A stretch of DNA of 8,586 nucleotides from Thiolapillus brandeum (GTDB lineage Bacteria; Pseudomonadota; Gammaproteobacteria; Chromatiales; Chromatiaceae): assembly GCA_011051425.1 (NCBI GenBank), contig DRLF01000176.1, positions 1-8,586 of the forward strand, given 5' to 3'. The position numbers and the translations under genes were made by a program. Positions 1 to 6,990 of this stretch are shown piece by piece; the first letter of the stretch is position 1, and each line of letters begins with the position of its first letter. The notes under the pieces are model-generated. The model was not told the origin of the DNA, did no database searches, and worked only from the letters and a program-made list of their open reading frames with translations.

Positions 1-347
1 ACCAGCCCATCGCGAAGTACGTCATCGCCATGATGCAGGTGACCCAGGTGTTCTCGGTGCGCCTGGCAATCCTCACTCTGGCCATGCCGATCTTCCTGCT
101 GTTCAGTCTGGTCGCGCTCGTTGACGGGTTGGTGCAGCGCGATCTACGCCGATGGGGAGGGGGCAGGGAGAGTTCCTTTGTCTACCACTATGCGAAGAAG
201 GCTGCGCTCCCGCTAGTCGTCCTGACTTGGGTGACCTATCTCGCCTTGCCATTCAGTCTGCATCCAAGCTTCGTCATTCTGCCATTTGCAATGTTGTTCG
301 CTCTAACGGTGGCGGTTACTGCAAGTACCTTCAAGAAATATCTATAA
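1..347 (+). CDS. ICE membrane protein, DUF4400 / TIGR03747 (PFL_4697) family, 3' part
   Basis: This is the C-terminal part of an inner-membrane protein from the ICE conjugation cluster. The frame is open from base 3 with no start needed, so the gene begins outside the window; the ATG codons at 30 and 33 are internal methionines. The visible 114 residues contain about three hydrophobic segments (LAILTLAMPIFLLFSLVALV, then LPLVVLTWVTYLALPF and VILPFAMLFALTVAVT). They also contain the family-typical stretch VDGLVQRDLRRWGGGRESSF between the first and second membrane segments, followed by a YHYAKK motif. The protein ends FKKYL with TAA at 345-347. TIGR03747 proteins are found only in ICE transfer regions, usually near the TraD-like coupling protein; their exact role is unknown. 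Here the conjugation gene order is interrupted just after this gene by the CBASS cargo. Confidence 0.88.
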   Translation, partial: QPIAKYVIAMMQVTQVFSVRLAILTLAMPIFLLFSLVALVDGLVQRDLRRWGGGRESSFVYHYAKKAALPLVVLTWVTYLALPFSLHPSFVILPFAMLFALTVAVTASTFKKYL

Positions 348-475
348 GATTACAATCTTTTGGGACTTGCGAAGGGCTTTCTGTTCTACTCGCTGTAGAA
401 AAGTATTTCCGCCAACCGTTTCCTAACCGGCGGTTGCCCTTTGGGCTGCAATATGAGCGATAGCTAATGGATTGC

Positions 476-632
476 AATGCGACCGTTGCTGCCGATCGAG
501 CAGTCAGAGGGTAAATGTCAGGCTGCAAAGTGCAGCGTTCATTCAAGGCGACCGCTCATCGGCAAGTCTTCGGACAATGCCGCCATTCTTGTGTGCTTCG
601 CAATGCGGCCGCTCAAAGCTGGACAGCGGCCG
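476..632. repeat. Four degenerate GCG(A/G)CCG repeats
   Basis: Four related motifs occur in the same orientation: AATGCGACCGTTG (core 479-485), AAGGCGACCGCTC (core 548-554), AATGCGGCCGCTC (core 605-611) and ACAGCGGCCGTTA (core 626-632). The spacing is irregular, so this is not a simple tandem array. A related ACAGCGGTCG lies in the other border of the cargo at 7028-7037, as does a shared 10-mer TTGCTGCCGA (486-495 and 6948-6957). Such degenerate motifs are common in proteobacterial intergenic accessory DNA; their function is unknown. Confidence 0.5.
606..632. repeat. 8-bp perfect inverted repeat (CGGCCGCT / AGCGGCCG)
   Basis: CGGCCGCT at 606-613 is the exact reverse complement of AGCGGCCG at 625-632, with an 11-base spacer. 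It is formed by the last two members of the degenerate repeat set. It lies downstream of the leftward HTH/ImmA transcript and could fold in that RNA. No T tract follows on either strand, so it is not called a terminator. Confidence 0.5.
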
Positions 633-730
633 TTAGTCGTCTACGAGTCTGGGAGATATTCAAGTTTGAGATTTGGTTTAGTTGCGACGGAAAAGGGAGA
701 TATCTTTGTCGTCGAGGCCGTGTTGGCTTT

Positions 731-1600
731 CTAGCGGCGCTTGCTGCGTCCCGGCCATGGCAGTTCGCCCGTTAGTTCAGCCAAGCCCCCATCATCTTCG
801 ATACGTGCGCCGAAGCGATTTACCTCCACCACAGGTAAATCGTCACTATCAAACCATAGCAGGGAGATGGTAGTGTCAGTGCGCAGGTAATGTCTTGAAA
901 GCTCCCAGAGGTCAAGGCCCTTTTCCCAGTTGTCGAACCAGATGTCCTGTGAAACTTCCCCTGTTTCAGTAGCATTCTTTCCCAAGGAGCGGATTTGGTG
1001 AGCCACGGAGCCTGCTGGAATTACTGACCTGGGAGGTATCCAGCACCCCGCTTGCCGCAAGGCCGTGGAGCGTGCGGCATACCGCACTGCCCCGTGCTCC
1101 ATGGTGACGAATGCGCACGGCATATCGCTAAGACTGGCGAACCTTGACGCTGCTGCTGGGAATGACGTGCCGAACAAATCAGCCATGTGTTGGATCAGCT
1201 CCAGGGAGGGCTCTTCTTTGGGGACAGCAGAAAGCCACCGTTGATAAGGCATCAGCAGTTCAGACGCGAACGTGTCGCAGGCGATCTCATTCGGATGTCG
1301 TTTTGCATAGGACCACGAAGGCACTTCCTCGTGACTTGATTCCAAGCCGAGCACGATATGAGCTATTTCGTGGCAAACAGTGAAGCGCTGGCGCTCATCA
1401 GTTTCTAGGGAGTTCACTGTGATGATGTGCTTACCGTTCGGTTTCGTAATGGTATAGCCAGATTCCCCCTCGCCAAGTTCATCCTTCTTGACCTTAGCGT
1501 TAGCGGCGGTCAGATAGGGGGACAAGTCTTCCCGGATGTTCGAAACATCGACTTTTGCAACAAAGGCTCGCGCTTTCTGTCTGACATCCGCCTCGTCCAT
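731..1600 (-). CDS. ImmA/IrrE-family zinc metallopeptidase (CapP-like regulator protease)
   Basis: This is a predicted cytoplasmic zinc-dependent endopeptidase of the ImmA/IrrE (COG2856) family, 289 residues. Such enzymes cleave a partner HTH repressor to switch on its target genes. The active-site helix reads VCHEIAH with HExxH at residues 77-81, and the third ligand is probably Glu105 in EIACDTFASELLMP, which matches the family's second helix. Residues from about 150 to 289 form a C-terminal domain with no motif I recognise; by family precedent it may be a sensor. The ATG at 1598-1600 is preceded by a GAGGAT Shine-Dalgarno sequence (1609-1614). The gene starts two bases after the upstream HTH gene's stop, so the two are surely co-transcribed. 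Together they diverge from a CBASS operon, as capH-capP pairs do in some systems. Calling it CapP-like is inference from motif and context. Confidence 0.88.
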   Translation of the reverse strand: MDEADVRQKARAFVAKVDVSNIREDLSPYLTAANAKVKKDELGEGESGYTITKPNGKHIITVNSLETDERQRFTVCHEIAHIVLGLESSHEEVPSWSYAKRHPNEIACDTFASELLMPYQRWLSAVPKEEPSLELIQHMADLFGTSFPAAASRFASLSDMPCAFVTMEHGAVRYAARSTALRQAGCWIPPRSVIPAGSVAHQIRSLGKNATETGEVSQDIWFDNWEKGLDLWELSRHYLRTDTTISLLWFDSDDLPVVEVNRFGARIEDDGGLAELTGELPWPGRSKRR

Positions 1601-1602
1601 GT

Positions 1603-1989
1603 TCAGTCATCCTCGTCGTCGAAGGCCTTTTTGATTCGGGCGATCAGTGTCGCGGGATCAGGCCTAGCGTTTCCCCGATGCCTGACTCCAGCAGCGGCTG
1701 TAAAAATATCGATGCTGATGGAGGAATCTTTTAGCACGAATTCCACTAGGCCGGGATCAGCGCCAGCATGGTCAACCAGCCACATCACAAGCGCTATATC
1801 TCTTTCTCCCGGCTTGAGAACCTTCAGCAGCTTCTCAACCAAGTCTTGGGATGGGTTTGTCTTCTCGCCTGTTTCGAGGCGGTGGACATAAGCATGATCA
1901 ACTGACGATAGCTGGCCGATTTCACGCAGGGAAAGGGTTCTACGTTCACGTAACGTCTTGAGGGCGACGCCAAGGCCTGTTTGCGACAT
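1603..1989 (-). CDS. XRE-type helix-turn-helix regulator (CapH-like, probable CBASS repressor)
   Basis: This is a predicted DNA-binding transcriptional regulator of 128 residues. Residues about 5-60 form an XRE/Cro-C1 helix-turn-helix (LKTLRERRTLSLREIGQLS, then VDHAYVHRLETGEKTNPS around the recognition helix). Residues about 61-128 are a C-terminal region ending in the acidic tail DDEDD; part of it (ISIDIFTAAAGVRHRGNARP) looks like an exposed linker. The ATG at 1987-1989 has AAGGA about eight bases upstream. The ImmA peptidase gene follows two bases after the stop, the usual repressor-protease arrangement. By analogy with ImmR/ImmA and CapH/CapP, it should bind the divergent intergenic region, repress the CBASS operon and possibly itself, and be cleaved by the peptidase. 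The cleavage site and operator are not proven by the sequence. Confidence 0.87.
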   Translation of the reverse strand: MSQTGLGVALKTLRERRTLSLREIGQLSSVDHAYVHRLETGEKTNPSQDLVEKLLKVLKPGERDIALVMWLVDHAGADPGLVEFVLKDSSISIDIFTAAAGVRHRGNARPDPATLIARIKKAFDDEDD

Positions 1990-2071
1990 GAGTTCTGATC
2001 CTTGCGGTTGTGGGAATGTAGGGCCAAACCCCTGTTGCCCCTCAATTCCGGTTGATGTTCAAAGGCGAACC

Positions 2072-2095
2072 GGCATGCTAGTTGCACTGGCATGC
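2072..2095. repeat. GGCATGC direct repeat, candidate second operator
   Basis: GGCATGC occurs at 2072-2078 and again at 2089-2095, a 17-base period. Because GCATGC is itself palindromic, the pair is also an inverted repeat (GCATGC-N11-GCATGC). It lies about 85-120 bases upstream of the HTH gene start, a plausible position for autoregulation. It could instead be a site for a different regulator. Confidence 0.35.
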
Positions 2096-2110
2096 GAGCT
2101 CTGATACATT

Positions 2111-2128
2111 GTTGTCCAGCCAGACAAC
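2111..2128. promoter_or_regulatory. Candidate operator: GTTGTC-N6-GACAAC dyad
   Basis: GTTGTC (2111-2116) and GACAAC (2123-2128) form a perfect 6-bp dyad with a 6-base spacer, an 18-bp site of the size an XRE dimer usually binds. Further half sites lie at 2177-2182 (GTTGTC) and 2221-2226 (GACAAC, overlapping the TTGACA hexamer). The dyad sits near the middle of the divergent region, where a bound repressor could control both directions. Assignment to the adjacent HTH protein is inference. Confidence 0.4.
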
Positions 2129-2274
2129 GGATGTAGGTTTTATACCTGCTTTAGGTTGGATTGGCTAGGCCTTCATGTTGTCTGTATGAGCAACGCATTG
2201 TGCTACAGCGGGTGGCCATTGACAACCCAGCCGAGCGGCTGGGACTTCGATAGTTCCACTTTAGGAGATCCATC

Positions 2275-2499
2275 ATGGCAGGTAAGAATCAGCATGTTGT
2301 CCCTCATCAGGACGGTTGGGCCGTCAAAGGCGCAGGCAATAAGCGGGCGACCTCTGTGCACGACACGCAGCAACAGGCCATTGACGCAGCGAGGGATATA
2401 GCCCGCACCCAGCAGTCTGAACTCGTTATCCATCGTCCTGATGGCCGTATCCGTGACAAGGACAGCCACGGCAACGACCCCTTTCCGCCGAAGGGCTGA
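2275..2499 (+). CDS. DUF2188 domain protein, first gene of the CBASS operon
   Basis: This is a 74-residue protein made almost entirely of a DUF2188 domain. The family hallmarks are visible in order: HVVPHQDGWAVKGAGNKRAT near the N-terminus, a middle helix QQQAIDAARDIARTQQSELV, then HRPDGRIRDKDSHGNDPFPP at the C-terminus. There is no signal peptide or membrane segment, so it is probably cytoplasmic. A strong AGGAG (2263-2267) lies seven bases before the ATG. The stop is only six bases before the capV start, so it should be the first cistron of the same transcript. The function of DUF2188 is unknown. It could be an accessory or regulatory CBASS component, or an unrelated passenger that happens to lead the operon. 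The family call is firm; any role in immunity is inference. Confidence 0.85.
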   Translation: MAGKNQHVVPHQDGWAVKGAGNKRATSVHDTQQQAIDAARDIARTQQSELVIHRPDGRIRDKDSHGNDPFPPKG

Positions 2500-2505
2500 A
2501 GTGCA

Positions 2506-3507
2506 ATGACGGACATCCCTACTTACCATGTGCTCGCCCTGTCAGGGGGCGGTTATCGCGGTCTTTACACGGCCACGGTTCTCGCCGAACTCGAAACCGT
2601 GCTGGGCGGTCCTATCGCTTCGCACTTTGATCTGATTTGTGGCACATCGGCAGGAGGGATGCTGGCTTTGGGGTTGGCTGCGGAAATTCCGGCCCACGAG
2701 CTCAAGGCACTGTTTGAAGAGCAGGGCAGCCGCATCTTTGGTCGCCGCAGTCTGCCGCGGCGGCTTCTGGGGTTCTGGCTGACCGCGAAGCATGACTCAA
2801 CAGGGCTGCGAGAAGTACTGACCGAGCGTTTCCAGGAGACTACGATCGGTGACCTGAAGCATCGTGTTCTCGTGCCGGCTGTCAACTACTCGACGGGTCG
2901 CGGACAGTTCTTCAAGACTCCTCACCATCCTTCCTTCGAGTTGGATCATCGCATGAAGGTCGTTGATGTGGCGTTGGCGACTGCAGCCGCGCCCGTCTAT
3001 TTTCCTTTGGCGCGCAACGACCGCGGTGTCTTCGCGGATGGGGGGCTTGTGGGCAACGCCCCCGGGCTGTTCGGGTTGCACGAAGTCAAGACGTTCCTGG
3101 CGCCGAAACAGGATGCCCTGGTTCGGGTCCTCGCCATCGGAACGATGACCATCGGTGCGACCGTTCGCGGCGGCGCCAGCCTCGACCGCGGATTCGGCAA
3201 GTGGCGCGGGGGACTCTTCGACCTCGTTATCTCCGCCCAGGAGTCGTCGGTGGACTACATGCTGCGGCAGGCACTGGGAAACAACTATTTCCAGATCGAC
3301 GACAAGGCGACGCCGGATCAAAGCAAGGACGTGAAGGCGCTGGATCGGGTTTCCATTGGCGCCACGAATACGCTGAAGGATCGCGGCAACCACGCGGCGC
3401 AGCGTGCGCTCGGCGATCCTCTTTTCCATCCGTTTCGAGCGCACCAGGCCGGCGCACCCATCTTCTACCACGGCCCCAACAAGAATGTCCCGGAGGACAC
3501 ATGCTGA
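2506..3507 (+). CDS. capV: CapV-like patatin phospholipase, CBASS effector
   Basis: This is a predicted cyclic-dinucleotide-activated phospholipase of 333 residues that would hydrolyse inner-membrane phospholipids and kill the infected cell. The patatin fold is clear: the oxyanion loop GGGYRG at residues 14-19, the nucleophile elbow GTSAG at 46-50 with Ser48, and the partner aspartate Asp178 in ADGG. All the catalytic elements are intact. The C-terminal third, beyond about residue 200, should contain the nucleotide-sensing part, but I see no diagnostic motif there. There is no signal peptide or membrane helix, as expected for a soluble enzyme that attacks the membrane from inside. The start at 2506 lies ten bases after an AAGGG element and six bases after the DUF2188 stop. 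The last seven bases (ATGCTGA) overlap the start of the synthase gene. Together with the DncV-like synthase, this supports activation by 3'3'-cGAMP. Confidence 0.93.
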   Translation: MTDIPTYHVLALSGGGYRGLYTATVLAELETVLGGPIASHFDLICGTSAGGMLALGLAAEIPAHELKALFEEQGSRIFGRRSLPRRLLGFWLTAKHDSTGLREVLTERFQETTIGDLKHRVLVPAVNYSTGRGQFFKTPHHPSFELDHRMKVVDVALATAAAPVYFPLARNDRGVFADGGLVGNAPGLFGLHEVKTFLAPKQDALVRVLAIGTMTIGATVRGGASLDRGFGKWRGGLFDLVISAQESSVDYMLRQALGNNYFQIDDKATPDQSKDVKALDRVSIGATNTLKDRGNHAAQRALGDPLFHPFRAHQAGAPIFYHGPNKNVPEDTC

Positions 3508-4643
3508 ACTTGAGCCCGCTCTTCTTTACCACTCTTGATGACGAATCCTGCATGCATGACGAGTTGGACCTGACGCCTGAACAACGCGCTTGGATCGCCA
3601 ACGCACGCACTGACGTCAGGGACTGCCTGCGCACAGGCATCCCCCGCGTGCTTAGGGCAAGCGGATACACGGAAGACGTACCGCGGCCGCGCTTCTTCAC
3701 ACAAGGGTCGTGGGCATACAAGACGCTGAACTACCCGGCACAACAGCCGCAGCAGGCGGATATTGATGATGGCTGCTATCTGCCAATGAGTTTCGTCTCT
3801 CAGACGAGGCGTCCCAGCACTGCGGCGACGGTGTTCTTTGCCGCTGCGGAAGAAGCATTGAAGCCGCTGGTTGAGGAAAAGCGGTGGAAGCTCGTCACCG
3901 ACAAGCCGACGTGCATACGCATCGTAATTGCCACAGATGCCCACATTGATATTCCTTTGTACGCCATTCCCGACGAAGAATTTGTCACGCTCGCAAAGGC
4001 CTCGATGGAACGATATGGCTACGACTCGCTGACGGAAGCGGTAAACATGGCAGAGCGGGATGCCTGGACCGCGCTGCCCGCTGACAAGGTTCTCCTGGCC
4101 CATCGTGAAAGCAACTGGATGCCCTCTGACCCAAGGCCTGTGAAGGAATGGTTCCTGGGCGAAGTGGAGGCCAAGGGGGAGCAATTCCGCCGCGTGATTC
4201 GTTACTTGAAGGCGTTTCGTGATTGGAGATGGTCCAGCGGCGGACCCGCTTCGATCCTCTTGATGGCCGCAGCAGCCCCTCTCTTTGAAAAGCGTGATCG
4301 GCGCGACGATCTAGCGTTGCTGGATGTCGTCGCAGCACTGCCAGCTAGGTTGCGTGGAGGGGTGAACAACCCCGTGGATGAGTCCGAATCACTTACGGAG
4401 CGGCTTGGCCAAGAGGGTGTCGAGGAAGCGGCAAAGGCGTTCAAAGAATTTGAGAATGTGCTTCGGGGAGCAACCGGCGCTGGCAGTACTTCACAGGCCT
4501 GCATCTGGATGCGAGGTGAGTTCGGCCCGCGCTTTCCGAACGAGCCGGATCGGGTCAAAGTGGTGTCGGTTGCCGCCACCATTGCCGCGGCTCCAGCCGC
4601 TGCTGGTCCTAGTGAACTTATCGGACGAACGAAAGCTGGATGA
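3501..4643 (+). CDS. dncV: DncV-like cyclic dinucleotide synthase (CD-NTase), probable 3'3'-cGAMP synthase of type II CBASS
   Basis: This is a predicted cytosolic CD-NTase of 380 residues that makes a cyclic dinucleotide second messenger from NTPs in response to phage. The nucleotidyltransferase signature is complete: [13 protein letters not shown] with QGS at 68-70, then ADIDDG with the metal-binding Asp87 and Asp89, then HIDIPLY with the third aspartate Asp150. The [10 protein letters not shown] wording is close to that of Vibrio DncV, so 3'3'-cGAMP is the likely product. Length fits the family. The protein ends in an Ala/Pro-rich tail and [10 protein letters not shown], so the last residue is glycine, as needed for C-terminal conjugation by Cap2. 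The frame is open far upstream inside capV, but GGAGGA (3492-3497) just before ATG 3501 and the DncV-like N-terminus fix the start. It overlaps capV by seven bases and cap2 by four (ATGA). Confidence 0.93.
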   Translation: MLNLSPLFFTTLDDESCMHDELDLTPEQRAWIANARTDVRDCLRTGIPRVLRASGYTEDVPRPRFFTQGSWAYKTLNYPAQQPQQADIDDGCYLPMSFVSQTRRPSTAATVFFAAAEEALKPLVEEKRWKLVTDKPTCIRIVIATDAHIDIPLYAIPDEEFVTLAKASMERYGYDSLTEAVNMAERDAWTALPADKVLLAHRESNWMPSDPRPVKEWFLGEVEAKGEQFRRVIRYLKAFRDWRWSSGGPASILLMAAAAPLFEKRDRRDDLALLDVVAALPARLRGGVNNPVDESESLTERLGQEGVEEAAKAFKEFENVLRGATGAGSTSQACIWMRGEFGPRFPNEPDRVKVVSVAATIAAAPAAAGPSELIGRTKAG

Positions 4644-6271
4644 GCAGTGCCGCAGAGGTCGCAGACGTGATCGAGGCCTTCAAGCAGCAAGGCTTTGAGT
4701 TTGTTGGTAAGACGGATGACGGGTGGTTCAGGCTGCACGGGCGGTTGACCCCACCCCTAGCGGACAAGGGTTGTCCGTGCGAAGTCCAGCTCGACCCAGC
4801 ATTCATCGACTTGCCTCGCATCCGGCTGCTGGAAATCCCACCTGAGCTGCCCGCAGCGGTTCCTCATCTTGGCGCAGATGGCGGGCTTTGCTATCTCGCC
4901 AAGGGCACCGTCGTTCTGGACATCTACGATCCTGTCGGACAGACGCTGGCGTGCCTGCAACGTGCGGCCGTCGTATTCGGGCAGATCATTCAGGGGGAGA
5001 TGATTGAAGACCTCGCGGAAGAGTTCTTTGCCTATTGGAATGGCTGGCATTGTTTCGTAGACATGCAAGGCGAGGATTTAGGGCGGCAGAACTGCATAGT
5101 CGCGCAGGCCAATGGAAGCCCCTTGTGGTTCATCACCGACAACGAAGATCGAACAACTGAGAAGCTGAAGTCGCTCGGCTGCCAAGTCACCGATAGAACG
5201 GTGCTGACTTACCGTGTAAAGACTGGTGCTCAACCCCGCCCTTTGACCAGCCATTGGCCTCCTGAGACAGTCGGAGATATCCTGGCGTGGCAAAGCACCC
5301 TTGACCCGCGGTGCCGGCGCAAGATTCATGAGCGTATCAAGGAGGGGGAAAGGAAAAAGGCTAACGGAGTTCTGATCGTCATCGAGTCCCCGCTAATGAC
5401 ATATGGCTTTGCGGTTCTGTATGACCGCCAAAGTCCTGTCCAAAAGAGCAGGATCGTAGATCGCAGGGATTTGAGCTATGGGTTGAAGGTGATGCCCATC
5501 TCTATGGTCAGAATTGACGATCGGTATCTTGCACAGCGGAACATGCCGAATTTAAAGACACTTGCAGGGAAAAACATAGCCATCATTGGATGCGGCACGA
5601 TTGGCGGGTATTTGTCGGACATGCTTATCAAGGCTGGGGCGGGGACATGCGGCGGAAAACTCACGTTGGTGGATTTCGACATCCTTCTCCCGCAAAACAT
5701 CGGGCGCCATCGCCTGGGATTCCCAGACCTGCTGTCGAACAAAGCCGAAGCTATGGCAAAGGAACTCAAGCGAATGGTGCCTGGCGCCGAGATTCGTGCG
5801 CTGGCCGTGGATGTCAGGCAGGCCCAGTTGGGAGAGCTGGACCTGCTCATAGATGCTACTGGGGAAGAATCCATCGGGCATTGGCTGTGTGGCCACTATC
5901 AGCCTCCGATGCCCATGCTTTCGGTCTGGATCGAGGGGCCAGGAACGGCTGTCCGTGCGCTACTGAGGACGAGCGCATCGGGTGCGTGCTATCGATGTCT
6001 TTGGCACAGCAACAGAAGAGGCGAGCTCCGTTCTACCATTGATCCCCTTCCTGCCATTTTGGCGGGGCATGGATGCGAGGGCTTGTACGTGCCATTCCCC
6101 GCTTCGGTGTCGGTGCACGCTGCCAGCCTAGGCGCTGAGATGACCCTTGATTGGGTCAACAGCGTCTATACGCCCGCGTTGCGAACTAGATTGATCGACC
6201 GTGCTCAGCAGCTTGCCACACCCGATTGCGATCCGCAGCAGGATCGGGAATGTCCTTTATGCAATTCATGA
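4640..6271 (+). CDS. cap2: Cap2, E2-E1 fusion ubiquitin-like conjugation enzyme of type II CBASS
   Basis: This 543-residue protein should conjugate the C-terminal glycine of the CD-NTase to a target amine, which primes synthesis of the second messenger. The N-terminal E2-like domain (about 1-150) has [20 protein letters not shown], with Cys84 as the probable catalytic cysteine. A linker or adaptor region follows. The E1/ThiF domain (about 305-543) has the ATP-binding loop IIGCGTIGG (317-323), VDFD with Asp345/Asp347, the NIGRH motif at 353-357 and DATGEES near 405. The probable E1 catalytic cysteine is Cys479 in [11 protein letters not shown]. Two CxxC pairs, Cys450/453 and Cys538/541, look like the structural zinc site of MoeB/ThiF-type E1 enzymes. 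All key residues appear intact. The ATG overlaps the synthase stop (ATGA), and the 3' end overlaps cap3, so translation is probably coupled throughout. Confidence 0.92.
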   Translation: MSSAAEVADVIEAFKQQGFEFVGKTDDGWFRLHGRLTPPLADKGCPCEVQLDPAFIDLPRIRLLEIPPELPAAVPHLGADGGLCYLAKGTVVLDIYDPVGQTLACLQRAAVVFGQIIQGEMIEDLAEEFFAYWNGWHCFVDMQGEDLGRQNCIVAQANGSPLWFITDNEDRTTEKLKSLGCQVTDRTVLTYRVKTGAQPRPLTSHWPPETVGDILAWQSTLDPRCRRKIHERIKEGERKKANGVLIVIESPLMTYGFAVLYDRQSPVQKSRIVDRRDLSYGLKVMPISMVRIDDRYLAQRNMPNLKTLAGKNIAIIGCGTIGGYLSDMLIKAGAGTCGGKLTLVDFDILLPQNIGRHRLGFPDLLSNKAEAMAKELKRMVPGAEIRALAVDVRQAQLGELDLLIDATGEESIGHWLCGHYQPPMPMLSVWIEGPGTAVRALLRTSASGACYRCLWHSNRRGELRSTIDPLPAILAGHGCEGLYVPFPASVSVHAASLGAEMTLDWVNSVYTPALRTRLIDRAQQLATPDCDPQQDRECPLCNS

Positions 6272-6735
6272 GTTCTTGGGCAGCCGACGACAAGAGGACA
6301 TTGCTGAGTTTCTCGAAGTCAACGCTGGAGACCTTCCACCAGCATGTTCAGGCCAGTGATTCTGACTGCGAAGCTGGCGGGCTGCTACTCGGTTCGGTTC
6401 ATGGAACTCACATGCTCATTGAGCAGGCAACGGTTCCCACTGCATGGGACAAACGGTTTCGCTATCTGTTTGAGCGGATGCCGTTTGGCCACAAAGCCAT
6501 CGCTTTGTCTCAATGGGTGGCGAGTCAGGGCATCGTTCGCTATCTGGGCGAATGGCACACCCATCCGGAAGACTATCCCCACCCTTCTGGCCTCGATAGA
6601 TCGGAATGGAACTGTTTATCAGCGAAGCGTCGGGACAAGAGGTCTATGCTTGCTGTCATCGTCGGGCGAAAGACTCTGTATGTCGAATTGGTGCCGAGTT
6701 CAGGCTGCGGTTCGGTGCTTACCCCTGTGGAATAG
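6250..6735 (+). CDS. cap3: Cap3, JAMM/Mov34-type isopeptidase of type II CBASS
   Basis: This is a predicted zinc-dependent deconjugating peptidase of 161 residues that removes the CD-NTase from the targets to which Cap2 attached it, so limiting or recycling the primed pool. The JAMM motif is complete: Glu41 in CEAGGLLLGS, then EWHTHPEDYPHPSGLD, which fits HxH-x7-S-x2-D with His103, His105, Ser113 and Asp116. The start is a choice. ATG 6250 has AGGA (6240-6243) six bases upstream and gives a 22-base overlap with cap2. ATG 6268 makes a four-base ATGA overlap but lacks a Shine-Dalgarno sequence. ATG 6226 would extend the protein further with no family support. I prefer 6250; 6268 would drop only six residues and leave the domain untouched. 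It is the last CBASS gene. Confidence 0.9.
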   Translation: MSFMQFMSSWAADDKRTLLSFSKSTLETFHQHVQASDSDCEAGGLLLGSVHGTHMLIEQATVPTAWDKRFRYLFERMPFGHKAIALSQWVASQGIVRYLGEWHTHPEDYPHPSGLDRSEWNCLSAKRRDKRSMLAVIVGRKTLYVELVPSSGCGSVLTPVE

Positions 6736-6970
6736 GGGCCAATCGGACCAATGGTGTCCCCGCATTCGGCCATCGGGTTCACGGGTTGCACCACGTGCCG
6801 CGTACCGAGGCGCGGCCATTCGGCTTTGATCCCTGGGGCCTTCTGCCTCTCAGGCGTTGACACTCCGTTTGGCAATGGCAGAGTTACGAGTTAGTGGACT
6901 TCGATCCGATACCGTGGTCAGAGACTGAATGGCGGGTAGGCAACGGATTGCTGCCGAATTCAGCGTATTT

Positions 6971-6990
6971 GGCCAATGACCGGATTGGCC
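6971..6990. repeat. 7-bp inverted repeat GGCCAAT-N6-ATTGGCC
   Basis: GGCCAAT (6971-6977) and ATTGGCC (6984-6990) are perfect reverse complements around GACCGG. The 20-base dyad could be a regulator site or part of the degenerate border repeats. No T tract follows, so it is not called a terminator. Confidence 0.4.

Larger units (their letters stand above)
348..730. other. Gene-free left border of the cargo, with degenerate GC-rich repeats
   Basis: About 383 bases separate the DUF4400 stop from the leftward-running metallopeptidase stop. Several small open frames cross this stretch, but none has a ribosome binding site or a recognisable domain. What is visible is a set of GCG(A/G)CCG motifs (see the repeat entry), a 9-base direct repeat GGGAGATAT at 651-659 and 695-703, and a small GCCC-TTT-GGGC hairpin at 436-446. 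No convincing intrinsic terminator with a T tract was found for either flanking gene. Confidence 0.5.
1990..2274. promoter_or_regulatory. Divergent regulatory region between the HTH/ImmA pair and the CBASS operon
   Basis: These 285 bases carry no convincing gene and must contain the promoters of both divergent transcripts. A perfect TTGACA lies at 2219-2224 but has no good -10 hexamer at normal spacing. TTGGCT (2161-2166) with TATGAG (2185-2190) at 18-base spacing is a weak alternative for the rightward operon. TATACC at 2141-2146 is another isolated -10-like element. I therefore do not assign a transcription start. The region holds four copies of GTTGTC or its complement and a GGCATGC direct repeat, listed separately as candidate operators. 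Confidence 0.6.

Noticed and set aside
606..632. Inverted repeat as an intrinsic terminator for the HTH/ImmA transcript
   Set aside because: The stem is strong, but no T-rich tract follows on either strand.
477..775. Small plus-strand open frames (477-734, 515-775) in the left border
   Set aside because: Their sequences are translations of the degenerate GCG(A/G)CCG repeats, they have no convincing ribosome binding site, and they overlap each other and the end of the metallopeptidase gene.
3201..3500. Upstream in-frame extension of the synthase gene to an ATG at 3201
   Set aside because: It lies wholly within the patatin coding region in another frame. The translated extension has no DncV-family similarity, and ATG 3501 has GGAGGA just upstream with a normal family N-terminus.
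2797..4738. Long minus-strand open frames opposite capV and the synthase (2797-3471, 3465-4184, 4202-4738)
   Set aside because: They are antisense to well-identified conserved genes, have no recognisable domains, and are expected from G+C-rich codon bias.
6722..6738. CCCCT/AGGGG hairpin over the cap3 stop as an intrinsic terminator
   Set aside because: The stem is only five base pairs and no T tract follows.
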